In this document: positions 1 through 12,155 of the stretch, in pieces | How positions within the stretch are numbered: the stretch's first letter is position 1 | How the letters are laid out: each line of letters begins with the position of its first letter | From: Pyropia yezoensis | Lineage: Eukaryota; Rhodophyta; Bangiophyceae; Bangiales; Bangiaceae | Assembly: GCA_009829735.1 (NCBI GenBank) | Contig: CM020620.1 | Span: 4,952,299-5,016,298, forward strand | Direction of reading: 5' to 3' | DNA: 64,000 nt | The notes under the pieces: model-generated | Told to the model about the DNA's origin: nothing | Database searches by the model: none | Seen by the model: only the letters and a program-made list of their open reading frames with translations | Position numbers and translations under genes: made by a program

Positions 1-188
1 AGGAAAAAGACAACTGCGCGCTTGCTTTCCTCTTCCCCGTGTGCACTACCGTGCGTATCTGTTTGCTCTGCGAGCAGGCACGTGAGGCAACAGGCATACC
101 ATTCTCGTAGTTCCCCTTTCTATGTTACCTGTCCCTTTCCCCCGAGGGATATAGACACGTGTCTGAGAGGATCGAGTTTTATACCACA
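1..188 (+). repeat. 5' LTR of element A (3' part only)
   Basis: These bases match 9082-9268, the end of the 3' LTR, at about 98%, and end in the same TACCACA. The LTR start lies left of the window. Confidence 0.95.
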
Positions 189-192
189 TATT

Positions 193-209
193 TGGTGGAG
201 CAGCAGGGG
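193..209 (+). promoter_or_regulatory. Primer-binding site of element A
   Basis: TGGTGGAGCAGCAGGGG lies 4 bases after the LTR end and begins with TGG, the complement of a tRNA CCA end. The same site is found at the matching place in element B. It does not match the initiator-Met primer site common in chromoviruses. I cannot name the tRNA. Confidence 0.8.
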
Positions 210-400
210 ATGATTGGAGTGTTTGAGAAGAGACATTTGGGAGCAGCGGTTGGGTTGTTCCTGTTCTGTCTTTTTCTGTGGTTTGGGAATTATTTGCACC
301 CGTTCACGGGAATCCCATTCCTGGCTCTCCAACCCCTCTCTTGTGGTCGGGCGATCTTTGGACACGCAGGCAACTGGACTGTGGCTGTCAAGAGACCAAC

Positions 401-2161
401 ATGGCTACCCTCCCTGGCACGACGGTGCCCGAAGGGGTAGACCCCGCGTCCCTTGACGCATCCCTGGTCACCGCGGGGGACGGTGCCCAACCCGGCGTTC
501 TCCCTACGGGTGAAGCAGACCTGGGCGTGACATCCGGTAGCGGACTGGAGTCCACAGGCGGCCAAGCACCACCTGCTCCCGTTCCTCCGGCTGTTCCTCC
601 TGTGGGAGCCACCCCGGGGTCAACGGCGTTTGAGTCCGCTCGCAGCAGACGTCTCCCTCCTGTCGGTTCTACTCCTCAACCTCCAGGGATAGCCCCTCGT
701 GTGTTTACTCCTGGACCCACACATGGCAGCTGGGTGTATTCACCTCTTCCTGTGGGCACTAGCGATGCCAGAGGCACCGTTATGACTGGTTCTACGGGTC
801 TCCCTGAGACCTCGACTCCTGGGACCGGCCAAGCTTTTCCTCCCCTTGCATCCTATGGGGCGGGGAGCCCCAAGACCGGTAACCGGAGCAGCCGAAGTCG
901 TCGGCGTCATCGCCGTCGCTCTAGCACCAGCGAGACCAGTTCCTCCAGCTCTGAGGAGGGATATGATTGGGATGCATCTCCCGGTCCCACCCGGCGCAGG
1001 CTAGTCGAGTTTGACTTCCCTGCCCACCAAGTGGGAGATGCCACCCTGAACAAGGTCACGTATTGGGGTAACTACCGGCTGGAGAACCAAGACCAAGGTT
1101 ACACCCGGAAGATGGCCAAGAAGATGGCGTCCCTGAACCGGCGAATGCAGCCGAGCTTCGGGGGACATCCTAAGTTTTCCGGGAAGAGACCGGCGCTTAT
1201 CTTTGCCTTCCTGCGCCGGTTTGTCAAGGCATGCAATGACAACGATGTGTCTGAGGGCAAGGCTCTCTACCTCCTGGTTAACTTCATGACCGGAGAAGCG
1301 GAACAGCGGTTTGCACAGGTTCTACCAGACTCTGCCGGACACATTGTCGGACGTACCGTCGCGAGTTATCCGGAGGCGGTCAACTGGCTCCTGTCCAACT
1401 ACGCTGACGCGGACTCTCTGCGTAAAGCAGTCGGCAGGCTGAACCGGGCAACCATGGAAAGACAAGAGACTCCAGAGGCGTTCGCCCGTCGTGTCCGGGA
1501 GATGAGCGATGCTTGTGGCAACGTTTACCCTGAGGACAGGCTCAAGATGATCTTCTCGGAAGGGCTTCCTGAATATCTTCAAGTGGATGCGGAGAACTAC
1601 AACCAGGAACATCAAGAACATACCTTCCAGCAGTTGATGGCCTACACCCAGGGCAAGTACCGGCAAGCCAGGGCCCTCCAAGCTCCCATGGTATCAACTC
1701 CCAAGCCGTTGTCGCGAGTTCGACCCGGACCCGACAAGTATAAGGGAGGTGATAGCCCTGTACCGGTACTCGCAGTTGGCGAGGCCTCACCCATGGGGTC
1801 AGGGGACAAGTGGGGCGGCTTCGTTTCTAAGGAGCAACCATCCCTGGTCGCCCCCAAGCAAGTCAAGAACCAGCGGTTCCGGTCTTTTTGGCTGTGCCAG
1901 AAGGAGGATCACATGTCCTACCAGTGCCCGACTATTCCCAAGGACCTCCAGGAGAAACTCAAGCGTCAAGGACTGGTGTTTGCGAAGGCGGTCAACTGGG
2001 CTGACCGGCGAGCACCCTCCAAGATGGACCAGGCACAGGTACACGCAATCCGAGTGGCAACCTTACAGAGCATCACGGAGGCTCTGGCAAGGGAAGCTCC
2101 TACGGACTTCGACCTGGAGACCGAAACCTCTAAGGACTCCTCGGACCCGGGAAACGAGTAG
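401..2161 (+). CDS. gag: Element A gag (capsid/nucleocapsid) reading frame
   Basis: This is an open frame of about 586 codons. The start is chosen at the ATG at 401, the first good ATG after the leader that is followed by protein-like sequence (MATLPGTTV). The N-terminal third is rich in Pro, Gly, Ser and Thr, followed by an Arg/Ser-rich stretch. The middle third (about residues 240-440) resembles the retrotransposon gag capsid region and is collinear with element B gag, with shared motifs such as VKACNDN. A Cys/His zinc-knuckle-like cluster lies near residues 495-510. The product would package element RNA in cytoplasmic particles. Confidence 0.85.
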   Translation: MATLPGTTVPEGVDPASLDASLVTAGDGAQPGVLPTGEADLGVTSGSGLESTGGQAPPAPVPPAVPPVGATPGSTAFESARSRRLPPVGSTPQPPGIAPRVFTPGPTHGSWVYSPLPVGTSDARGTVMTGSTGLPETSTPGTGQAFPPLASYGAGSPKTGNRSSRSRRRHRRRSSTSETSSSSSEEGYDWDASPGPTRRRLVEFDFPAHQVGDATLNKVTYWGNYRLENQDQGYTRKMAKKMASLNRRMQPSFGGHPKFSGKRPALIFAFLRRFVKACNDNDVSEGKALYLLVNFMTGEAEQRFAQVLPDSAGHIVGRTVASYPEAVNWLLSNYADADSLRKAVGRLNRATMERQETPEAFARRVREMSDACGNVYPEDRLKMIFSEGLPEYLQVDAENYNQEHQEHTFQQLMAYTQGKYRQARALQAPMVSTPKPLSRVRPGPDKYKGGDSPVPVLAVGEASPMGSGDKWGGFVSKEQPSLVAPKQVKNQRFRSFWLCQKEDHMSYQCPTIPKDLQEKLKRQGLVFAKAVNWADRRAPSKMDQAQVHAIRVATLQSITEALAREAPTDFDLETETSKDSSDPGNE

Positions 2162-2289
2162 GGCAGGCGCTCTCCCCAAGTGTCTTCCCGAATATCCGAC
2201 GGCAGGGTACTTCTACCTGTTCTCCCCTTGCGTGCCGGGAGAAAGGACGGCAGTTACCCGCTCAACCGGTAGCCGCCTGGACACCCTGT

Positions 2290-5200
2290 TTGTTCAAGGG
2301 GACATTGCTCGTCCTGCGTAAAGAAAACCTCAAGATTAATGCTCGTATGCGTGTGGGGGATAGTCTCCCCCAAGCTGTTACGCCGGTGGTTGACACGGGA
2401 GCCGGACCAAGCGTCATCACTGAGAACCTGTTACCTCCGGGCTGGCGTCGACATGCCTGGAGAGCGCCTACCCGGACCCATATCGTCGACGCTTCGGGTC
2501 AAACCCTACGACCGCTTGGCCGTCTTCCTGTCGCCATCTATGTCAACAATGAACCAATGCTTTTTCCCTTTCTAGTAGTCAAGACCCTATCAGTCCCCCT
2601 CATCCTAGGCTGGGACTTCCAGAAGCAGCATGTCAAGAGCATCCTACCCGGAGAAGGGAAGGTCCAGTTCAACCATGGGTTTGTGTCACCGGTATTGGAA
2701 CATCTGGACGCCAAGGTTGGTGCAGCCAAGAGCAAGAGGGAACGCATCCCACCCTCTACCTTGACTGTCTTCAAACCGGTGCTCCTACCTCCTCGCTCGG
2801 AGACCAAGGTTCAAGTAACGACCCGGATTGCAGGTCAATGCCTGATCTACGGACGTAAGGAATTTCTGGCGAAACACCGGTTATACTTGGCCCACGGACA
2901 TCACAAGAAGGTAGAAAGGCACACCCCGTTCTCGGTGCTAATCGTCAACGTGAGCCGGAAGCCAATAACCCTCGCCAAGGGCACCCGAGTTGGTACAGCA
3001 GAGCCTTACCGGGGATCCGCCCGTGCTATGAGCAAGGAAGACCTCCTGAACCTGCAACAAGAACTGGCATCCAACTTGACGGCCTTAGACGTACCTCCGA
3101 AGCAAGAGCAGGCTGGCAGCGCTACTCCGAAACCCGAACAAGCACCACCCGGGATGCCGAAGGTCAAGCAAGAAAATGTCCCTCCCGACTTGAAGGAGGC
3201 ACTGGAGAAGCTTCTCCAGGAATATCGGCACCTGTGGTCGGGAGAGCTGGGCAAGATGGACGCCACTCTACACCGGATTCAACTCAAGCCGGAAGCTAAG
3301 CCAGTACACATGCAACCATATCGGGCCGGACCTCATCGCCGGGATGAGATTGAGAAGCAGGTTAACAAGATGCTCAAGATGGATGTTATCGAGCCGTTTG
3401 ATGGCGAGTGGGCTTTCCCAGTGGTAGTCGTCCCGAAACCTGGCGGTCACTTCCGTTTCTGCGTTGACTACCGGCGCCTGAACGAGATGACAGTCAAGGA
3501 CGTATACCCGATACCCCGGATGGATTATTGCCTCGACTTTCTTGGTGATGCCACCCTCTTCTCGACGCTGGATTGTAATGCCGGTTACTGGCAGATCCCT
3601 CTGGCTGACGAGGACAAGTACAAGACCACCTTCACGTGCCACCTGGGACTATTTCGGTGCAAGCGTCTTCCTTTTGGTCTCACCAATGCTCCGGCGACCT
3701 TCCAAAGAGCCATCGACATCATCCTGTCCGGGCTAAGGTGGAGAACATGTTTGGTCTACCTGGACGACATTATCGTTTTCTGCAAGACCCCAGCGGAACA
3801 CCTGGAGCACCTTCGGGAGGTCCTGGCCCTCCTGTCCAAGGCTGGAGTTACCCTCAAGGCCGAGAAGTGCCACCTGTTTGAGACTGAGGTGGAGTATCTG
3901 GGGCATGTGCTGAGTCCGAGGGAGCTCCGAGTCAATGAGAAGAACATCAAGGCCCTCCGGCAAGCACGGCAACCCAAAACCCAGACGGAACTCAAGAGCT
4001 TCCTCGGTATGTGCAACGTCTATCGCCGGTTCGTACGGGACTATGCTCTGATTGCCCGGCCACTGACCAAGCTGACCAGCAAGAAGCTTCCCGCACAACT
4101 CCCGGTGTTCGACGAGAAGCAGACCGCGGCCTTCGAAGAGCTCAAGAAGCGCCTGACCACCACTCCAGTACTGGCGTTACCCAAGCGGGAGGGCCAGTTT
4201 GTTCTGGAGACGGATGCCTGTGGCGTCCAGGTGGGGTGCTCACTACTCCAGCAGCAACCTGATGGGCACTTTCTCCCGATAGGCTACTACAGTCGCGTCT
4301 TGACTCCAGCTGAGGAGAACTATTCCACGACCGAGCGCGAGTGCTTGGCAGTCGTCTGGGCTTGCTTCCTGTTACGGCCATATCTTGAAGGACAAGAGTT
4401 CCTCATCCGGACGGATCACGCCAGTCTAAGGTGGCTGCTATGCATGGACAGCAGTCAAGGAAGGGTCGCCCGGTGGCGCCTACGCCTTTCGGAGTTCAAG
4501 TACAAGGTGTGCACCAGAGCAGGGAGGGAGCACCACTGCGCTGACACCATGTCCCGGCTGGAGACTCCTGCAGCCGATACCGGTCCTATCCCGGAGGAGA
4601 TACCTTGCTTCATCCTCCCGAATGTCGGACGTGGCTGGCACGCTCCCCTGTATGAGACACCTGAAGCTCATCAACCGGTGACCATTCACCGGATGCTGGA
4701 GGCACAACTGACGGATCCTCAATGCTTGGAGCTTCGCCACCAAATGGACCTGAACCGGAACAATCGTTTCTCCGAGTCTACGGACGGACTCCTAGTGCGG
4801 GTGTCACCCTTCGATGGGGCCACTCAAGTCTACGTACCCCGGGGCCTACGAGCTGACATCCTACGCCTGGAGCACTCGTCTCCCCAGGCCGGACATCCTG
4901 GTATCAATCGGATGTATGCTTCCATGAGACGACACTATTACTGGGAAACCATGGCCAGTGACGTCCATAAGTACCTGGAGGCTTGTGTTTCGTGTGCAAG
5001 GAACCGGTTGTCCCAGAGGAAGAAGACTTCTAAGCTACGCCTATTCCCTGCGGCGGAGCCCTTTGCAAGCTTAAGCATGGACATCCTGGGGCCCCGACCT
5101 GAAACATCCAGTGGCAACATATACCTGCTCATCATTTGTGACCGGTTCTCCAAGTTCACTCGAGCAATCCCGCTGAGGACCATCACGGCTCTGGATGTCA

Positions 5201-6249
5201 CGTCAGCTTTCTGCGAGTACTGGATAGCTGCCTACGGCCCTCCAGACTCCGTCTTAACCGACAACGGTCCCCAGTTTGCATCCCTGTTCTTCCAAGGAGT
5301 CTGTGACCTGATGCGCATCAAGAACTTGTACACTACGACGTACCACCCTCAAACGAACGGCCAGGTGGAACGATTCAACCGGACCCTAGTAGACATGCTA
5401 CGGCACTACGTGGAGGAGCACCAAGAAGACTAGGACGAGCTCCTGGCTGTCCTCACTCTAGCCTACAACTCCCGAGTTCACCGGACAACGGGAGTCGCTC
5501 CACTCGACTTTGTCACCCCAAGGCGGCTGACCAACTTCTCCCTGGAAAGAATACCAGATGGTCTCCAGCCTGCACTGAAGTCAGGTCCCAAGGCAAAGGA
5601 TGAGTTCCTGGAACAACTGAAGCTCCTGCTCCCAAGAGTCAAGGAGTCAATCTCGAAGACCCAGGAGCGATACAAGCGGGGCTATGACGAGGGCGTTCGG
5701 GAAAAGAACAAGGACCTGGGTGGTGGCGACTGGGTTTTTGTGGACAACCATAGCAAGACCCGGGGGAAGCTGGACTCGAAGACGGATGGACCTTATGAGA
5801 TCCTGAATACGGACGGTTGGACCTTTCTTCAAGACGTGGATGGCTCCCCGTACCGCGTGAGCAGCGACCATGTCACCCGAGCTCCACCGCCAAGCCAACG
5901 GGATTTGACCCGGCACAAGCGGGCCGCAGTACCCTGGCTATCCCAAGAAGAAGGTCGGGAATATGTCTACGTCAAGTTTGTGGACCATGCCTGGAGAGAC
6001 GGACGCCTGTACCTGCGAGTACGCTGGTTCGGTTTTAACCCGGCAGATGATACCTGGGAACCCTCAAACCGGCTACCCATCGCGGATGTCTGTGCCTACA
6101 CGCGACGGAACGGGATAGAGGGCACTCCAGTGGCCAGAGCCGGCAAGATTCTGGAGTCGGACTCGGAGGAGGACCAAGAGGATGGGGCCAACCTAGACCC
6201 TCGGGACGAGCCGAGTTCATCCGCAACAGATGCGGAACAAGAGGATTGA
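2290..6249 (+). pseudogene. pol: Element A pol region: protease, reverse transcriptase, RNase H, integrase, chromodomain
   Basis: Domains in order: an aspartic protease with a DTGA core near 2390; reverse transcriptase from about 3290 to 3960 with a YLDD box near 3760; RNase H near 4190-4560; integrase with an HHCC-type zinc site and DDE core from about 4860 onward; and a chromodomain near 5950-6130. This is the Ty3/gypsy chromovirus order. The region is broken in about one place, so it is listed as a fossil. The chromodomain is expected to guide integration to marked chromatin, as is known for chromoviruses. Confidence 0.9.
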
Positions 6250-6394
6250 GAAGAAGGGAACGGGTATATCAAGGAGAACACGCAATACAAGCATGGAACA
6301 ATCAAGGAAAACAAGCACCCGCTCGGGCAACCCTTCTCTCCGCCTCTTCCCTCCTCGCTTCTCCCAAGACCCTCACCCTCCTTGCCTCCAACTA

Positions 6395-8513
6395 CTACTC
6401 CCGGCGCGGACGCTGAGCCGCGGGAGTGTCCTCCAGCGCTGCCTCCGCGGCACGACGGGAACCGGAGGAAGACGGGATGACGTAGTGCGGTGGACGCGGT
6501 GCATCCCGGTATGACGCCATCGGAGTAGTACCAGTAGTTGCCGGGTGCTGCCGCTCATCCAGACATGCCCGTCGGCGCCCCAGGAAGCCAGTGAAGGTTT
6601 CTGACCACTGCTGGGCCAAACCATGCCGCGTCAAGGTCGCCAGAAGTTCGCCAACCACCGGGCTGTTCGACATCTGGCCGCTGTCCGTGCAAGCAAACAC
6701 CCGGTCAACCACGTTGTTCAAGACGCTGGCGTAAGTACCCAGCACCAGGGAGGACCCAACGCCTTCAACCTGCACCGGAAGACGACCCAGCTGGTCTTCA
6801 ATCATACCGACGTCGTACTGGTCGCATGTCGGACCACCTTGGATCAGTTACCAGTCATGCACCCGGAAGCGGGTAAGGCGCAGAGTCGGCGCCGGAATCA
6901 CGAACCGCCCCGAGGATGACACCACCGGACGGTCCACAACGGCCCCCGAAACCGGAGTACCCAACTCCAGCGGAGGCACAGCGCCGCCGGCGTTGGAAGA
7001 AGGCGTCCGAGGCGGAGCGGCCGGAAAGGTAGGCGACCGTACGGTCACCCCCAGACTCACCACAGACAGGCGCGGTGCCGGAGGAGCTTGAAGTACCGGC
7101 ACAGCCGGAACAGGGCGTGAACGCGCCGGCGACGGTTCAGGCGAGGCCACTGGGGCGACAGGTGCAACAGGAGGAAGCGGAGCCGCCGCAGACGCCTGAC
7201 CGACCGCCGCGGCCCATCCCGACTCCTGCACCGGCGGCGCAACTGGCAGAAGATCAAGGGCGGCCGGGGCAGGAAAGCTACCTAGCTGCGGCCACGCCGG
7301 AAGCGGTGTCGCCAGCTGCACCTTGGCCGGAGAAGACTGGTAGACCACCTGCGCCCGAACCGAAGCCATCCCGACGCGGGCGGTTCTGGTCGGCAATCGC
7401 GTTCAAGAAGTTCCGGTCATGCACCGGGACCAGACGCCGGAAGTCAATCATCGCCTGGAAGAGCCCCTTGTACTCTTCGTCCTGGCTGCACAGGAAGTCG
7501 ACGGTCAACTTGTCGACAATCCAGACCATCAGGAGGTCAGGGAGAAACCAAAGCCGGTTGGACACCAAGACCTCGTGAAGCCAGTGGTTGGCCGCCAAGA
7601 CTGTCATCTCGGACGTGTACATCATGTACGGGATCGAGTGGAAGAAGCCTTTGATCGACGCCTGAGTCAAGGCGTCCAAGAAGTACCAGGTGAAGGGGAT
7701 GCTGGAAGGAGCAAACCCGACCGGGATCTCGACTTCCTGCTGCTGCGGGATGACCTTGGGGTAGTACGCCGCCCGGTTAGCCTTATCCAGCTTCCAGAAC
7801 TCCTGATGGTTGCAGCTCACGAGGAAGTCACGCTGACGGCCGCGTCGCTCGCCTTGCTCCCGTGCCGGTGACAACTTGGAGTACTTCCGGGTCAGGAAAG
7901 GCGGCTCCAGAGCGACCATGCTCGGACGGGGGTCGCAGTTCAGGCTCCCCGACCCCTTGAGCGCCTCGTCCTAGACCTTGAGCGCCCGGTGGACGTACCC
8001 TTCCTCCTCCGGCCACCGGAGAACGGACGCGGACACGCGACGCTCGGTCAAGGGCAGTTCCAGCACCAGCGCGAAGGGGAGATCCTCCAGACGAGCAACC
8101 CAAGAGGAACCCGAGAAGCTCTGGGAGCGGTCTGGTGCCAGGCGCATCTGGTCCGCCGTGCGAAGACGAGCCTTATCCATCTCTGTCAAGACCCCGCGCT
8201 GGAGTTCCTTGCGCCAGAGGTCCCAGCAATCCTGCTGGCACTGGGCCGCGCGGGCGTTGCCGACCACCGTGGAGTAACGCCGGGCCGCCAGAGGGTCCTG
8301 CCCAAGAAGCATCTCCAGGAGACCCACCGGGGGGGTCTCGACCGGGTGCATCACAGAAGCCGGGGGAGCCCGATCCGTCCCCGCCGTGGCGACCGGCGCC
8401 GACATCGACACCCGAGGAACCGGAGGCAGGAGAGGGGCGCGACTACCCGAGTTCTCCTCCGCAACACTCGCCGCCGGAACCACGGGCCCAGCTTGGATCT
8501 CGGAACTGGACAT
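6395..8513 (-). pseudogene. Antisense accessory reading frame of element A (broken copy)
   Basis: Long stretches of protein-like frame run on the - strand between the chromodomain and the 3' LTR, opposite to gag-pol. The first ATG (MSSSEIQAG) is at 8513, 185 bases from the 3' LTR. Several blocks match the antisense protein of element B in the same order: a WRKE..RG block near 8200, EEGYVHR near 7990, HQEF near 7800, VEIPVG near 7725, LPDLL near 7530, and a TLTRHGL block near 6630. The frame is broken in a few places. No known domain is recognised, and there is no signal peptide or clear membrane segment. An antisense transcript starting in the 3' LTR would read it, which is inference. Confidence 0.7.
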
Positions 8514-8682
8514 GACGTCCAGACTCCGGGGGAACGCGAGGGCCAAGGTGAAGGAGAGAAGGGGGGCAGAGAACCGGAGCAGGTGATCGTGACCAGGGTG
8601 AAGACGCTCGACCCCGGCACCGGTGTGGACGTGCTCGAGGCTGTGCACGGTGGCACCTGGTTCGGCCCGAGGACGTGCCGGA

Positions 8683-8697
8683 CTAGAGAGGGAGCTA
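8683..8697 (+). promoter_or_regulatory. Polypurine tract of element A
   Basis: The purine-rich AGAGAGGGAG directly precedes the 3' LTR start, the normal place for plus-strand priming. Confidence 0.65.
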
Positions 8698-9268
8698 TGT
8701 AGCATCCCTGGCCCCGACTTGGCGCCGACCCGGGACTACAACCCGAGGGCACGAGGTGCCAGAACACGCCCGCCGTGTGGTGATGGTTGGCGGCCGTGGC
8801 CCGTGCCCGGCACTGGGATGCGGTGGACTACGCTATCCACACGTGAGAGAGGGATTGCTGATGGGTTTTTGCATACTTGTGAGGGACTTGATTTGAGAGA
8901 ATTTGAGTGTGAGATTAGTGAGTGGGAATAGAATTAGTAGTGATAGTGGCCCCCGACCTGACGAGGTTAGACTCGGGTCGGGGCCACTCGGGGTTATGGG
9001 GGGGCTACCTGGCCAACGTGCCGAGGCTCCCCCAGATGCACGTTAAGAGGGACAGCGAGGCGCCCTTGGCCCGCGCCCTCAGGAAAAAGACAACTGCGCG
9101 TTTGCTTTCCTCTTCCCCGTGTGCACTACCCTGCGTATCTGTTTGCTCTGCGAGCAGGCACGTGAGGCAACAGGCATACCATTCTCGTAGTTCCCCTTTC
9201 TATGTTACCTGTCCCTTTCCCCCGAGGGATATAGACACGTGTCTGAGAGGACCGAGTTTTATACCACA
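8698..9268 (+). repeat. 3' LTR of element A (571 bp)
   Basis: It starts TGTAGCATCC and ends TACCACA (TG...CA). Its end repeats the first 188 bases of the window, and its whole length matches the solo LTR at 30418-30987 in reverse orientation. Confidence 0.95.
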
Positions 9269-9299
9269 CCCCCCATCCCCCCGCTCCTCCCACCCCCTG

Positions 9300-9430
9300 G
9301 CGGCCGCGCCGGCGGCGGCGACATTGGCGGCGGCGGCGACGGCCGCGCCCGATGGCGGCGGCACTGGCGGCGGCGGCGACGGCCGCGTTCGGCGGCGGCG
9401 GCACTGGCGGCGGCCGCGACGGCCGCGCTC
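9300..9430. repeat. GGCGGC-rich tandem repeat next to element A
   Basis: About three diverged copies of a unit of roughly 48 bases built from GGCGGCGGCGACGGCCGCG occur in the flanking DNA. Open frames crossing it are artefacts of composition. Confidence 0.75.
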
Positions 9431-11130
9431 CGCCAAACGCCACGCAAACGCGGCCACGCTTCGCCAATTGCTATCTCCGCCCCCCCCCCTACCCGCCCCC
9501 TCCACCCCTTTGGGGCCGCGCCGGCGCTGCGGAGCCGGTCTGTCACCCCAGCCGACGCGGTGGCGGCGGTTGCGGCGGCGGCGAGGGAGGCGCGTGGCGG
9601 TGAAAGCCCGCCACCGCTGCGCGCAGCCGCCACGCCGTCAGAGTCAGAGGGGGGGAGCGAGGCAGACGCGCGCGGCAGCGGTGACGATCCGCCAAGGGAC
9701 ATGGACACAGACGTCCGACGGCGGCGGCCATGGCGGTCAATGCCGCACGTACTGACACGTCGTCTGCTCTCTTCTTTTTCTGTTCCATGTGTTTGTTTAG
9801 GATCGGTCGGCTGACGGTTTTCTGCGCACGCTCATCAAGAGACCCCTGTGAGGCTTGCGCATGCTTGTTCATTTAATGACGGGGGCGCAGCGCAGGTGGA
9901 CCACGGCTGTCCTGGGCTGAGATGGCATCCAGATGAGCGATCAATGCGGTCTGATTTGAATTACCTTGGCCGATACGCGCCCGTCACTCGCCCCCGCCCG
10001 TCTCGCCCGGAGTCCAGCACCGCGGGCCAGCAATGGCCACGGCAGCGTGACCCGACACGACAGTGACCCGTGTCTGAGACGCCGTGTCTGTCCGGCCGAC
10101 ACGGGCACAACACACAGCTGGCTAATGCTCGTTAGGCGTACGAGTGGCCCGCCTGGATAACGACTCTAGTCGATCTGCGTAACATTGACGCAAGCGACAA
10201 CAAGTGGCGGTAAGTTCTTTCAAGTCAAGGTAACCGGAAGATGGCTGAACAAGATTTGGCGAGCCATTGAGGCTTGATTAAAGTAGTAAAGCAATGAGTA
10301 TAATTCAAACAAAATATATTTCCCGTCGCCTCTGCCGGTTAAACAGATGATATGTGTTCGTATTAATTCTGTACATCTGGACCAGCATCTTACTGCATCT
10401 GGTGGAAGAGCATGTAGAGCTCAAAAAAATGGCAAGGTCTGAGATGGGGTGGGCACTGAGGCCGACGATAGCGGGGCGTGCTCTGACGGGGAAACCGGTC
10501 AAGCACATCAACAGATCTCGGATGGTTGTGGAGCTTTCTCGGACACCCTCGACATACCAGACTTGGCTTACACGTTCCCGACATGTGGTGAAGAGAAGCG
10601 AAAGACCTGCACACTGACGTGCGCCCTGAACGACAGCCAGGTCCTATCCGTGTTGCAGGACCTCATCGTGCCGATGCTCCGTCCCAGGCAGAATTGCCCG
10701 CGAGCGGCCATTCTCATCACGTCTGCCTGCGCCGTCCGCAACGCTGTCGTACGAGCTGTCATCCGCAGGCGCGTCCGTTCCGGTGTTGGCACTTCAACCT
10801 CGGTAAGTGCGAAGGAGCGGGTGCAGCACAATCGGTTTGTGGCTGCCGCAGAGGGTGATCGGCCTTCCTTGCCCCCGCTTCCGGACGCTGAGGAAAAGCG
10901 AGGAGCGGACCTGCCAGGAGGCCCAGAAAGCGCTGCTGTGAGGTTTTTCCCACCTGTTCTCGACCTTTTTTATCATTCAAGACGCTGTGGAAGAAGGTGA
11001 GGGAGATGGTGCCACTGCGGGGAGCGGCACGGCGACTGACCAAGAGGCGATGTATGAACTCAACGCAGGCTTCGATATCGCCTGAAGCAGCAGCATCAAA
11101 GCCGGTCAAGAGAGCGCCGATATTGGCGAC
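9431..11130. other. No gene recognised
   Basis: Between the flanking tandem repeat and the Ulp1-like remnant I see no convincing gene. 10200-10440 is AT-richer than its surroundings. A - strand frame at 10759-11232 reads as plausible protein over a short stretch but matches nothing I know. It may belong to the same decayed element as the Ulp1-like remnant. Confidence 0.5.
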
Positions 11131-12155
11131 GTGGCGGAGGATTTGGCGGATGTCGATGACTTCGAGGTTGTAGCAGAGCTGTACGGTCTCCTTGGTGATA
11201 GTGGGCGCGCTGCCGAGGAGAGCGGGGATCATGCGGAGGACAAATCACTGCTGGATGCGCTCGCCGACGCCCGTGTCGCTGGGGAGGGAATCCAGGGCCT
11301 CGAAGCCTTTCGCTCGATTGCCGTCGTCACTGGCGGTAGAGATGGTCCCCTGCCGCTGGCTGCGCCTCCCTCGCTGCTCGTCCTTAATGGCGATGGCGAT
11401 GCGACCCCGAGTCGGGCGGCATCTCCGTCAGCCGGCGCGTTTGACGTCGCTCCTTTAAGGGACACCCCAAGCCCGACCAGGCCTCCTCCACCTAGCGTTG
11501 ACACGGACCATGAGGAGGACCCTGTGCATTTTCTCCTTTCGGCGTCACAGGGTGGGACTCAGCCTGAGTACTCGGACGACAGGTGGAAAGCTCCTCTCAT
11601 GTTGTCGGAGCGCGTCCCGGCCGGTGGGACGCCAAGCAGGAGCTGTACTGTCTTGAACCCGTCTGACGCGCACTGGCCGCTGACCCTGAAGGCAATGCAG
11701 AGGACGAACGATGTATTGGTCGCGGACCCATCACCATCCGGGATGCGGAGGTCGCGACGGCACCCTCAAACTCTTCGTAACGACGAGGAGGTCGTCATCC
11801 AGATTGGAATGATACTCATCGGGCGTATGGACATCATGTACCTGCTACCCGGGGAGTGGCTGGCCAATCAGGCTATGAACGGCTTCATTAAGGTACTCAA
11901 GGCAGCATTCCCACCCCGCGGAGAACGTGGCGGTGCTGAAGGCCAGCAGCAGCTGTACTTCTTCGGCTCCTACTTCTACTCCTTGAAGATGAACCATGGG
12001 TACAGTCACGATGCCTGTGAAGCGGTGGACTGCTCGCGATGACGTGCTTTCGTCAGACATGGCATTTGTGCCCGGCGACCTGCTCGCGAAGGCGCCGTCT
12101 TTGGCGACCGGGATGGATGCAGGGGCGAACAAGAGGATGCCTCTTCTGGTGTGAG
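11131..12155 (+). pseudogene. Ulp1/SENP-like (C48) cysteine protease remnant
   Basis: The frame ending at 12042 has an acidic, Pro/Ser-rich N-terminal part, then a C-terminal stretch like the start of a Ulp1 protease core: GEWLANQAMNGFIKVL (family pattern W-L-n-d-x-x-I-n) followed by LYFFGSYFYSL (family pattern FFnSfFY.L). The next motif of the family, RWT..DVLSSDMAFVP, continues in another frame from about 12015 to 12155, so there is a frameshift near 12010-12020. The catalytic His-Asp-Cys region was not found. No ATG opens the frame (11131 is GTG), so the 5' end is unresolved. Ulp1 proteases cleave SUMO. Ulp1-like domains are also known cargo of large DNA transposons, and the SET remnant and repeat array nearby fit that. 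Family call is moderate. Confidence 0.5.

Larger units (their letters stand above)
1..9268 (+). mobile_element. Element A: Ty3/gypsy chromovirus (LTR retrotransposon), left edge cut by the window
   Basis: The element has a partial 5' LTR, a primer-binding site, gag, pol with a C-terminal chromodomain, an antisense reading frame, a polypurine tract and a complete 3' LTR. The order protease, reverse transcriptase, RNase H, integrase, chromodomain is that of Ty3/gypsy chromoviruses. The 188 bases of 5' LTR that can be compared with the 3' LTR differ at about 3 positions (about 98% identical), so the insertion is fairly young. It is broken in a small number of places, in pol and in the antisense frame. 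The target duplication cannot be checked because the left end lies outside the window. It shares primer site and protein layout with element B, so the two are sister lineages. Confidence 0.95.

Noticed and set aside
8922-9755. 277-codon frame over the 3' LTR of element A, and its mirror at 30093-30764
   Set aside because: Both are LTR sequence running into flanking GC repeats; their likeness only reflects LTR homology.
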